Assembly (NCBI GenBank): GCA_000934455.1
Contig: KN885092.1
Location: 17,251-37,291 of the forward strand
Reading direction: 5' to 3'
Length of the DNA stretch: 20,041 bases
Source: Apostichopus parvimensis
Lineage: Eukaryota > Echinodermata > Holothuroidea > Aspidochirotida > Stichopodidae
Shown here in pieces: positions 1 through 8,286 of this stretch. The notes under the pieces are model-generated. The model worked only from the letters and a program-made list of their open reading frames with translations. It had not been told where the DNA came from and searched no databases. The translations under genes were made by a program, and so were the position numbers. How positions within the stretch are numbered: the stretch's first letter is position 1; every line of letters starts with the position of its first letter.

Positions 1-55
1 AAAGAACAGCCCCCATGGCCCCCCCCCCACTCAAAAAATCCTAGCTACGCCACTG
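1..55 (-). mobile_element. Terminus of a DNA transposon or MITE (partial)
   Basis: On the minus strand this edge begins CAGTGGCGTAGCTAG at position 55 and runs into a G-run, continuing out of the window. Short CAGTGGCG-type ends followed by G-rich sequence are common at the ends of cut-and-paste transposons and their MITEs in invertebrates, with hAT-like elements the usual assignment. Only one end is visible, so neither an inverted partner nor a target-site duplication can be checked here. The family assignment is an inference from the terminus alone. Confidence 0.4.
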
Positions 56-401
56 GAAGAGTTGTTTTGTATTTTTCGTGTTATTTATGATTAATAAGAA
101 AACGAACATTTTTGGACTATCCCTTTGGGCTAAACAATGACACAAAAACTGATGATATGCTTATACTAAAATGTCCAAATTTCCAAAGACTACGAACAAA
201 CTTTTCAGCGTCCCATTGTCTGTTCCAGATATATATTTCTGCCATTTTCATAACAGTGTGACAATCTGCTTTCTTTGCCACTTTGAGAAATTGTATCTCG
301 TGATCTCTATACTCCACCATACAAAACTTCGTATGATTTTGAATACTCTAAAACAAATGCCTAATAGAATTACCGTACAACATTCGCCAGCTTCGATTCG
401 G

Positions 402-407
402 TTTATT
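402..407 (-). promoter_or_regulatory. Candidate poly(A) signal of the lectin gene
   Basis: AATAAA reads on the minus strand here, about 165 nt downstream of the stop codon at 572-570. It is the first canonical hexamer I found after the stop, so the 3' UTR is probably around 180-200 nt. No cleavage site can be read directly. Confidence 0.4.
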
Positions 408-569
408 TATGTACTAATTTTGCTATTGGGTGGGTTGACCCTGTTCGCTAGAATATATTTTATAGAAATAGCATGCATGAAGAAGAAAAACTAATAAAAA
501 TAAATCCTAAAAACTAAAAAAACCGCTTCAGGTTTCCCGGCTTCAGTCAATAAAAACAAAATAACAGCA

Positions 570-829
570 TTAGTATGATGATCGAGAAGCAGAGTTTCCA
601 ATCGATTGGCTGAAGTAGTCGTAGTATACGTAATGTTGTGAATAATCCGCCTTGGTAGGAATAAACTCGCAAATAAATGGTTTTCTTTGGTTACACGAGA
701 TATCCTTCCACGTTCCAGTGTCAGGTTTGAAAACGACGCACCGGTTAAGTTCACCAGTTCTGCCCCTGGGTGACTGGTTAACCCAGTTCATGTACTTTGC
801 GTTACCCACACTCGACCAGGTAAAATGTC
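570..829 (-). CDS. Exon 5: C-terminal half of C-type lectin domain, tail and stop
   Basis: The acceptor is CTCTCAG. The exon reads HFTWSS, YMNWVNQSP, NRCVVF (C278), GTWKDISC (C293) and PFICEF (C301), the standard C-terminal half of a CTLD. The usual calcium/sugar motifs are altered: NQSP stands where EPN or QPD is expected and WKD replaces WND, so classical calcium-dependent mannose or galactose binding cannot be assumed. A 30-residue tail rich in Tyr and Ser follows (YVYYDYF, ending SRSSY) and ends at TAA, 572-570. Direct joining to exon 2 would create Gly at the junction; joining to exon 4 creates Arg. Confidence 0.85.
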
Positions 830-3800
830 CTGAGAGTAGAGAAGATTGAGAGAGGGGGAAAAGGCAATCTTTGCCGTTTACTTAAAGGCATTGAAGACTC
901 GCGCACAAAGAAACGTCTCATGCCGGTAATCTGACCTAGTTTCGAATGAGGTGTAACAGAAATGTTAGACACCACCATCGATCCCAGAAAATACACACAC
1001 AGCTTGCTACCATCGGTAATTAGACACCAGTGCACATTCAATACATGCAGCTACGGTCAATACCCACAACACAGTGAACATAGCAGCGATGGACATCTCA
1101 GGTCTAGATAAAAGATAACAAAGTATCACGTTTCATTACTGTCTGCATTTTGTAGAGACAAGAAGAAAACTTCACTTGCAAGCAATGGAAAGTTAACTTT
1201 TTCAGAACGCGGCACGCGGTTTGGGGCGTGTCTTCAATGCCTTATAGGAAGAACATCATAATTACACATTTTACTTACTTCTTGATTAGCCTCTTTGTTT
1301 TTATAGTGAGTTTAATATTACGTCTAAATTTACATAAGACCTAGGATTATAACGTAGAAACACTCTAGCTGCAGGTAAAGAAAGAACACTAATAATATGA
1401 ATCACAAATTTGATCACTCAAAGGCATCGTGTTTTTGTTCGCAGCGAACTATATATGCTATAACAGTTTATCTAACAAATGCACCAAAGCATGCAGGCTG
1501 TTTTCCATGGCCGTCTGTGACCCCCAGTTCCCATTCATCCTTCCCGTGATCTCGTCCTTCCCTCAATCCCTACCCCCCCCCCCCACGTGTTTAACACTGG
1601 TGATGATAGACCTGCATGTTATAACGAAACGTCTTCATTTGAGGTGCTTAATTAAAGGGGGGTGGGGTCTATGTATTGTCTATGTTTATGGAATAATTTG
1701 GTCTAGTGATAGACGAAATTGAACTTACCTAAGTTAAATGAATTTTGTCTTGACCGAACGTTTCCCCAGGCTGAATTCATTGCTTATCTTCCCTCCCTCC
1801 CTCTCTTCCCTCCCCATCCCATCCTCCCCACCCTCCCCCATCCCTTCCCTTTCCATTCCTCCCCATCCCACCCACCCCCACCCTACCAACCCAACCTAAC
1901 AGCTTATTAAGAAAGTGAAGCAGCCTATACTTACGCCAGTAACTCCACTGGATGTAACTTCCAGACCCTGAAGCAAATCCGATGTAATTACAAGATATTG
2001 GATCGTTATCTTGCGCGATGAGGAAAAGCTTTGGGTCGTTCCCATCGATGGTTTGAATGCTGACTCGGTCACGGAAACATTTCACAGCAAACACTCGTTC
2101 TTGGATCGTATTTCGGAAGAGTCCCGGCGTCATAACTTTTCGCCTTCTAATACAGCTTCCATCCTTCGTACATCGGCTAATTGTTACAAGTGTGCCTTTC
2201 TTCGCACCTAAGGCTGTATTAAGATATAATGAAAAAGTTTTTAGCTACAGTTTTTTTTCTTGGCGTTGTGTTCGCATTGCGCTTCTTATACCATACCCAG
2301 TTCCTTGCCCACGTATTCCCCCTTCCTCTTTCAAGCCCCTTCTTGACTTATTCAACGACAGAAACTTATTTGCAGACGTTTTCATTAGAGGATAGTTAGT
2401 CCACAGAAGGTTGTGAATTAGGTACGTAGAGTGTGAACCTAGTGTCGTGCGATGGGAAGGGAAAGAGGGCATGATACATCCATGCATCATACCTGAATTC
2501 TGTTGCATTTAACTATATCGAAAGTTTCTAATGAATATAGGAATAATATAGTTCACCTTTATTTAAGTACCCCGTATTCCCCCCACTCCAGAAAGGTTTT
2601 GTAATAGAGAAAATGTCAATTTTGGTGAAGGTGCCTGCCTTCCGTTTCTTTACAAAAATCAAAACTTGATGATACATGCTATAGCGATCGAATACACTAC
2701 CCTAACTCAAGTTAAGACTGTAACGGATCTCCATCCTATCTCCATCCTCACACCCACATAGCCCCCCCCCCCCACCCCGTCTCTACCCTCTCCTGTTATC
2801 GCCATCGACCATTGTCAGAGATATCTCCTATACGGCCGATGTTGTGGGTTCGAACTGTACATTTTCATTTCACCTTGTTACGTTAAGACTGTATACGTTT
2901 CATGATAAAAGTCGCTGAGCGACTGCTAGAACGGAAAACAAAGCATGACGTCACCATTTCCAAACTGACCCATTCTCATGTGATGATGATAACGGTACTA
3001 GTAAAGTAATATTGTTTATTTGTATGGGTTTTATTTGTATAGTATTCCCTTGATCGACATATATGATAATGCCACACCTGAAACATGAAACGGCACATGA
3101 TATTACATTATATGTAAGGAATATCACCGTCGCTATGGTGATGTTGTCTTAGATCTCATATACCATGAATATAATGGAATCAATACGAGTGTTGCAATAT
3201 CTGACTTTCATGTCCATGGGTACAATCCCGGGAGACTTTTATTATAGTGTAAAATCACCAACCTATTTCGTAACTATTATTTGCCTGTCCAAGATCCGAT
3301 GTTAGTTTAACACGTGCATCATATCCTTCAGTATCCACGGAGAACTCCTGGTAAGCAGTACCATCTGGTAGAACTTGATATGACTGCCAAGTACTGCTAC
3401 TCGACGCAAATCCACCACCACCACCTACAGCGAGAAAAACCAGAAGAATAGGGGGTATCAAGGGGGGTAAGGGTATCAAAAAGATTACGCCATTATATAG
3501 ACGTCCACATATTCCGTTCTCTTAGTAGTAGTTAAACCCGTGCTACTACCCACATCACCACGTACAGCATCCCTATGCGTCGTATATATATATATACCTA
3601 TATGAACTTGCCACTTTATGTTATGCATAATCGATCTATTGCACCCTGCAATAGAACGTTGGTTGTATCATAATAATTCAGTTATTAAAATATGATATCC
3701 AAAATCTCCCCATGATGATAAATATAGTGTTTGATAAAACATAATTTAAGCATGAAGATTTATTTTGTAAATACCTTGTCTCAATCTACAGACACATGTA

Positions 3801-5883
3801 CAGTGTTATCAGACTTTGATTTACTTCTGTTGAGACTGAGCTCAGTGAACTTTAAGTTTTATGCCCGAGAATTAGTTTGCTTGTCTGAAAGATTCAAATG
3901 TCAAAAGTCAAAGTCGGAATAGACATTATACACAACATGCACGGGTTGCATCGTGTGTGGGCCTGAAAAGGGGATAAATCAATAACTGTGAGTAGGCTAT
4001 ATACTATAGGCTAGATTAGACTGAATGTTACCCCGAAAGTTACTTGCAATCTTACCCTTCCTCCCCATCCCCATCCCCGTCTCCATCCCACCCGGGCCCC
4101 TATGCCATCACCTAATCCACTCCCACACCTTCCTTGGCCACCCACTACGCATGTATACTTTCTTAACATATCATACCTCCGTATAATCCGCTTGCTAAAC
4201 CAATCCACAGATTTCGGTTCTGCGATGTTATGGAGGAGAGCTCGTTTAGAATAAAGTCGTTTTCAGCAGCTGTTTCAATGGCAACCAGATCCATTCCTCG
4301 TCGAGTACAGTAAGATCTAGCATCTTGTTGTTGGAGGGGTTCGTTATTGACGATGAGGTAACAACTATCTTCAAATCCCCCGATCTGACCCTCTGGACAT
4401 TCTGACGAAGAAGAAGAAAAAAAGAAAGAAAAAAGAATATAAAATATGTAAGAATTAACCTTTTGGCAGAATTAACTATTAGCACATAATGTGAGAATTA
4501 TCGTTTCCAAAGTCTAAGAGCAAGCTAAGTACCATGGATACAGTATACAGCAAACAATTGAACATCCTAACCCTGTAACACCCCCCCCCCCACCCGATAC
4601 CCTTTCTTTCCATTTTTGCAAACGGATAAAAACCTCCATCCCGCTATTTCTCGCCAATCTTAGCCCCTGACTTACGAGACCTCCCACTCGCCGTTCTTTC
4701 CCATAGCTACACCATCTCAGCCTAAGTTGTGGGTAAAAAATGCTATCCTCCAGTGCTTAAATGGATTATATCAAATAATCGATAATAATATTTAAAATGG
4801 TTAATCTCAACCAAGGCGTTTCTTCTACGTATTAATATATAGAGTTACCTTATCATATTTCGTTATTTAAGAACATGCTGTTAGATCTTCCAAAAAATAT
4901 CAACCAGCGTAAATAATTATTATAGTTTCATTTTTCATCTCATGACTGCGCTATTTACAGCGTTATATTTTCCACGGTTTGTATACGGACTCACATTTCC
5001 CAGCTCACCATGTGGTCGGCTGGATTACTATATATTAGTTCCAGACCAGGATTTCAAATTAAAAGTTAAATCGAATGACCAACCAAAAAAGTATATAGTC
5101 ATACGTCATGAGACCATGTATACAGATAACTTTTGTGATCGCTATATATGTTTATATAGGAAATTGGAAATACAGTCTGCTTAAACTAACATAGTATACC
5201 AACGAAATGGTCTGTTTAAATCATTCTGCAACAGATGGAAATAGGATAAGTTGTGTGTATTACGCTAATCAGAAAACAATCCGAACAGAGTTTAAAACTC
5301 TATTAATGTCGACTTGGACGAAGACTAGCACCATGCCGCCAACCCCCTGCCCCCCACCCACACCCTCCTTACCCCAAGTATGAGGGGAACGAAACAGACA
5401 CTTCTGTCCGAATATCGAGAATCCGCGCAAGGCATGAATAGTCTTCCTTGTTACCATCTTACGGGATTTCTCACTCATTTCGCAATAAAAATTCTTCTAA
5501 TAAAGACTTGCTTATGTGTGGCAATGTGTATCCAGTACATACAGTACAGGCCCAATGTGGTACGGAACCGACCTCCAGAGCTAACATTACGTTGTTGTAC
5601 ATGAATGATATGCTATCTTGAAAAAGTCGAATTCTAAAATGAAAATGGGGGAGTATTTCCTCTCTCTTTCCTTCCAACCCTTCCCCCGCCCCACGTAGAT
5701 GCGACGCCACTATACCATCATCGGGCATGAGATGTAGGTAATCATATAAATATATCTGTAATGTGAACAGAGAATAATTCAAGAACAGTTTGAAAACTTA
5801 CCTGCCATACACGCTGACTGGTCAATGCAAAATATAACTGCAGAGAAAATAATTTTCAACGTTCGTAAAGAAGTCGTCGCCAT
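570..5883 (-). CDS. Secreted C-type lectin with FAMeT domain inserted in the CTLD
   Basis: The five-exon model is join(5883-5802, 4401-4177, 3424-3263, 2207-1935, 829-570). It gives 1002 nt, or 333 residues plus stop, with no internal stop. Residues 1-27 form a signal peptide. Residues 28-103 are the first half of a C-type lectin-like domain, 103-248 a farnesoic-acid-O-methyltransferase-like (FAMeT, Pfam Methyltransf_FA) domain, 249-303 the second half of the CTLD, and 304-333 a Tyr/Ser-rich tail. The CTLD cysteines are C29, C41, C59, C278, C293 and C301, which fits the long-form pairing C29-C41, C59-C301 and C278-C293. One conserved pair therefore joins exon 2 to exon 5 across the insert. 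All introns are phase 1 with GT/AG borders. The role is probably extracellular recognition or binding, possibly immune. The FAMeT domain is a non-catalytic-looking beta-rich module in animal extracellular proteins despite its name. Skipping exons 3-4 also keeps frame (188 residues). No transcript evidence is available to me. Confidence 0.8.
830..1934 (-). other. Intron 4 of the lectin gene
   Basis: This 1105-nt intron runs from donor GTAAGT to acceptor CTCTCAG. I searched its minus strand for a CTLD N-terminal half (CY, W..A...C, WIGL) and found none, so exon 5 has no local partner other than exon 2. It contains a long pyrimidine-rich tract on the plus strand (about 1785-1885), which reads as G-runs in the transcript, and a C-run near 1572-1583. 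A short signal-peptide-like frame lies at 1096-1007 and is treated under findings. Confidence 0.65.
1861..1883 (-). repeat. G-quadruplex-capable tract in intron 4
   Basis: On the transcribed sense strand this reads as four or more runs of three to five G separated by one or two bases. That fits the standard G3+N1-7 quadruplex pattern. It starts about 50 nt downstream of the exon 4 donor. Confidence 0.55.
1935..2207 (-). CDS. Exon 4: C-terminal part of FAMeT domain
   Basis: The exon encodes residues 158-247 and completes the FAMeT domain. Motifs in order are GTLVTISR, RRRKVMTPGLF, ERVFAVKCFRDRVSIQ, PKLFLIAQDNDPI, NYIGFASGSGS and QWSYW. The family shows a comparable series: an 'R.FW' strand, a 'V.VG' strand, 'PFL...D' and a 'Y.GF.SG.....W' ending. 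Cysteines 169, 175, 200 and 229 could form disulfides within the module. The length is 273 nt, phase 1 at both ends, and the donor GTAAGT is strong. A G-rich tract follows in the intron, within about 75 nt of the donor. Confidence 0.8.
2208..3262 (-). other. Intron 3 of the lectin gene
   Basis: This 1055-nt intron separates the two FAMeT exons. It includes a 12-base C-run on the plus strand at 2762-2773 followed by ACCCC, a perfect TGACGTCA palindrome at 2946-2953, and a GTGGGTTCGAACT box near 2847 that resembles a pol III B box without a convincing A box. I see no further coding exon. Confidence 0.6.
3263..3424 (-). CDS. Exon 3: N-terminal part of FAMeT domain
   Basis: The acceptor is CTGTAG and the exon starts with a short Gly run. 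It then reads WQSYQVLPDG, YQEFSVDTEG, ARVKLTSDLG and NNSYEI, the pattern of the first beta strands of the FAMeT (Methyltransf_FA) family, in which a '.F.V.......V.L.......YEI.IG' series is typical. The length is 162 nt, phase 1 at both ends. The donor is GTTGGT, weaker than consensus. Joining to exon 4 restores the Gly codon in YEIG.AKKGT, exactly where the family has a conserved Gly after YEI, which supports the splice. Confidence 0.78.
3425..4176 (-). other. Intron 2 of the lectin gene
   Basis: This 752-nt intron separates the first half of the CTLD from the FAMeT exons. I read its minus strand for a CTLD C-terminal half (W.D..C, PFIC) and found none. A short TA microsatellite lies near 3581-3597. 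G-runs on the sense strand lie at 4055-4078. Confidence 0.6.
4055..4078 (-). repeat. G-quadruplex-capable tract in intron 2
   Basis: The sense strand carries three GGGG runs spaced by AT or A and a further GGG, matching the quadruplex pattern. It lies about 100 nt downstream of the exon 2 donor. Confidence 0.5.
4177..4401 (-). CDS. Exon 2: N-terminal half of the C-type lectin domain
   Basis: The exon follows a pyrimidine-rich tract and CAG acceptor and begins with ECPEG. It continues with the DSCY motif (C41), the helix region ending SYC (C59), a DLVAIE stretch matching the usual 'LA.I.S..E' helix, ENDFI, and the diagnostic WIGL motif at residues 93-96. It ends just after GLYG at a GTATGA donor. 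The length is 225 nt, phase 1 at both ends. The correct frame differs from the longest open frame in this interval, which covers the same bases but contains no lectin motifs. On its own it encodes only half a CTLD and needs exon 5 to be complete. Confidence 0.85.
4402..5801 (-). other. Intron 1 of the lectin gene
   Basis: This 1400-nt intron lies between the signal-peptide exon and the CTLD. Its acceptor is preceded by a strong pyrimidine tract on the sense strand. It holds C-runs on the plus strand near 4579-4593 and 5343-5365; the latter reads as a quadruplex-capable G tract in the transcript. Open frames inside it (for example plus 4942-5184 and minus 5782-5471) have no recognisable domain. 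Confidence 0.6.
5802..5883 (-). CDS. Exon 1: start codon and signal peptide
   Basis: The exon encodes 27 residues plus one base and starts MATTSLRTLK, followed by a hydrophobic core (IIFSAVIFCI) and a small-residue end (SACMA). This is a typical secretory signal peptide, with cleavage likely near A27. The ATG has A at -3 and G at +4, and an in-frame TAG lies 9 nt upstream, so this start is well defined. The exon ends G|GTAAGT, a consensus donor in phase 1, and joins to exon 2 to complete a Glu codon. Confidence 0.8.
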
Positions 5884-6174
5884 TATTAGCTAGTTCGGGT
5901 GAACCCCTAAGGAACGGCCAGTAGAGGTACTGGATGATACAGTTGAAGTTATCAGAATATCACCCACTGAATCGAGACGTTTATCTTGACAGACTATGCG
6001 GGGGCTGCTCAGTATATCCACAGAAATGCGCTGTATGTTTCCGGTTAGTAAGCTAAGTAAACCTCTCTTGGTAGAATAACACAATCCGTTGCGTTGTATT
6101 CTTTGATTGATTGGACATATTAAACTATGATATATATGTATATTACACAGATATTATACTTAAAGGGGTTTATG
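5884..6174 (-). promoter_or_regulatory. Probable 5' UTR and promoter region of the lectin gene
   Basis: This is the sequence immediately upstream of the start codon at 5883. A TATATAT stretch at 6131-6137 lies about 250 nt upstream of the ATG and is a possible TATA element, but the local AT content makes this weak. An open frame at minus 6084-5890 ends in a stop just before the ATG and is not part of the protein. The transcription start cannot be placed from sequence alone. Confidence 0.3.
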
Positions 6175-7320
6175 CAGTGGCGTCTTCAAGGGGAATGGGG
6201 AAACATGTCCCTCCTATCCAACATAAATTTCAGTTCCCCCACCCCACCCCAACTGCTGATTTGAAGCTGACATAATCTCTGGTAATAATGAAAACCACCA
6301 AGCTTCGGGAACTTCGCCTCCTTTACCCCCACCAGGGGCCAGTGGACTAACCTATGTACCCCACGCCGATATGGCTGCGCGCCCTGGGCTCACGCTGACA
6401 CCTCTGGCGTTAGCTTGCAATTACCCGCATTCTGTGCCCAATCCAACCCCCATGCTCTCATTTACTGCGTCTGTCTGTGAAATACAACTTAGTATTTTAC
6501 AATGTTTCCGCCAGAAATCCGTCGACTGATAAGGAGCTATAGACAATATAGTGTAATTGGTCAGTAATGGAGTGGAACACCTCTCCCTGTTCAAGATCAG
6601 CAAATTTAAAGCAGAATTTTAATATACTCAATTTGTAAGTTGCCAGAGTGTATAACCTCTTTAAGGATAGCTAAGTTCACATAGGCTACAAGTTCTGTTT
6701 ACTTTTAAGACAGAAAATTATCCGACTTTAAAGGATAATAGTTCCGGAAGCATTGTTTTCGATTCAAGAGGAAACATTGCAGTCATAATAGTGTCTCGTG
6801 TATCATGTATATCTAAGTGCGTTCGTATGTTTGCGTATAAGCAATGATGATTTTACGCATGCTCGTAACCAGCCTTTGTGGTGTGCGGGGGAAAGCGAAA
6901 TTGTTGTCCCGATCTAAGATTCAGAATATTTCAGTTTATTAAACCCTTGTATTGATATGACTTTCCATGACACCATATAAGGCTGTACCCCTATATTTTG
7001 GGGTCGTTGAACCCGACTCCCAAGTAGGGGATCCCCTCCCCACACCTGAAATTTCCTGAGTGTAAATTCCTGAGTGAACAGAAAGATTCCGCAGCACGGA
7101 TCTGACAGATGGGTGCACTACTATCGAGGAAATGTGAAGAAATCCTGTTTGACAAGTGCTGCGGGAGTATATTGTGTAAGGGGCAAGGGGGCAGGGGGTA
7201 TTGTGTAACGGGTTGGCAGTGGCGTAATATTCAGGGGTGTAAGGAAAAACTTCAACTCCAATCCTCCCAGTTGTCCCTAACAACAAGAAGAAAGGATAGA
7301 AGCGCATGAATGCATTGCAT
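6175..7320. other. Non-coding stretch with two possible transposon termini
   Basis: No supported gene. CAGTGGCGT occurs on the plus strand at 6175 and again at 7217, each followed by G-rich sequence. It matches the terminus seen in inverse orientation at position 55. Both are in the same orientation, and neither has an obvious inverted partner, so these may be decayed or solo ends. The block 6300-6420 is GC-richer than its surroundings. Overlapping open frames on both strands at 6939-7309 show no family motifs. Confidence 0.3.
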
Positions 7321-8220
7321 TTCGAAGAAATTTACGTTTGTTCTCTCTGACATGTATTTGATTCGTTGTTTTCAGTAGTATTCATGGTGCTATACAATAG
7401 AGACACACCATCGCCATGAACACATATAGTCCCTACAATTTAAAAAGGACTATAAAGTTTACGGTGTAGTATTCGGTGAAATCATTGTTGGGTTTTTCGC
7501 GCCGACAGGATTACAGGACACCTTTACTGCTATACTGTATGTGTATATATACTTTGAATAATTAGGACTAATGCATTGGAGTGCCCAAGGGGGTCGGAGA
7601 ACGGGCTATTTTGAAATTAATATGGAAGAAAGTTTTATACATGTTATACATTACAGTCGATATCGTATGTAAGCTACAAATGTTACATGAGTATAAACTA
7701 TTAATTAGGATCCCACACTATTGTCTTGTAACGGCTATGTAGCCCTTTTGACCTGATTAAACTTAGCAGGATATTGTATTGTCATTCCCATTTTTATAAC
7801 ATTGTAAATACATTTTAACACTATATATACAGTATTTATAAAGTTTTTCAGCCTACAGAACCTACCAGATTTTCTTCTTGTATCACATAGATTCTACATG
7901 CACGATAACGTACGTTACTGTAACATGATAAAATAAACAGAGACTTTCCAATCACGAACATTATACGAAGTATAAACTTGCCAAATGTAAATATGTAAAA
8001 TGACGTCATATGAGATCGTTTATGCGCTCTCTACCATTTGGGACATAAAACTATAAGGTATTACTAATCAGCATTGCAGCCAAGAGACATTTCTTTCCAT
8101 GTGCGGGAAGACAAAAAGATGCGCTACTTATCAAATAGTATCATGAATGTAGTAAATAATTATCATGATGGAACCTGTAAGCTTCCATAGGTACATTATT
8201 AGGAGAATAGCACCTCATTG
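7321..8220. other. Unassigned AT-rich intergenic DNA
   Basis: I see no coding potential, repeat or structured element of note beyond one perfect TGACGTCA (CRE-type) palindrome at 8001-8008. Confidence 0.5.
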
Positions 8221-8286
8221 GGCCACGTATTCAGTGGATATGGACTGCGCACATTCCGTCGCAGAGGGGGTTTCGATCCTCTGGCC
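8221..8286 (+). repeat. tRNA-like cloverleaf relic
   Basis: The 66-nt stretch is closed by GGCCA (8221-8225) and TGGCC (8282-8286). It contains a CTGCG/CGCAG stem (8245-8249 with 8260-8264) and an AGAGG/CCTCT stem (8263-8267 with 8278-8282) around GGTTTCGATCC, a B box with one extra T. The anticodon-type loop is 10 nt, the last two stems overlap by two bases, and the D arm is not clear. This looks like a decayed tRNA or tRNA-derived SINE head rather than a working tRNA. Confidence 0.3.

Noticed and set aside
171-494. 107-codon plus-strand open frame
   Set aside because: It overlaps the 3' end of the minus-strand gene, including its poly(A) signal, and shows no domain or signal beyond general hydrophobicity.
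2842-2862. GGGTTCGAACT as a tRNA B box
   Set aside because: No plausible A box, anticodon arm or acceptor pairing upstream.
4246-4485. 79-codon minus-strand frame over exon 2
   Set aside because: It covers the same bases in the wrong frame; the lectin motifs ECPEG, DSCY and WIGL are in another frame bounded by splice sites.
5890-6084. 64-codon minus-strand frame upstream of the start codon
   Set aside because: It ends in TAG 9 nt before the ATG, so it cannot be an N-terminal extension, and no domain is recognisable.
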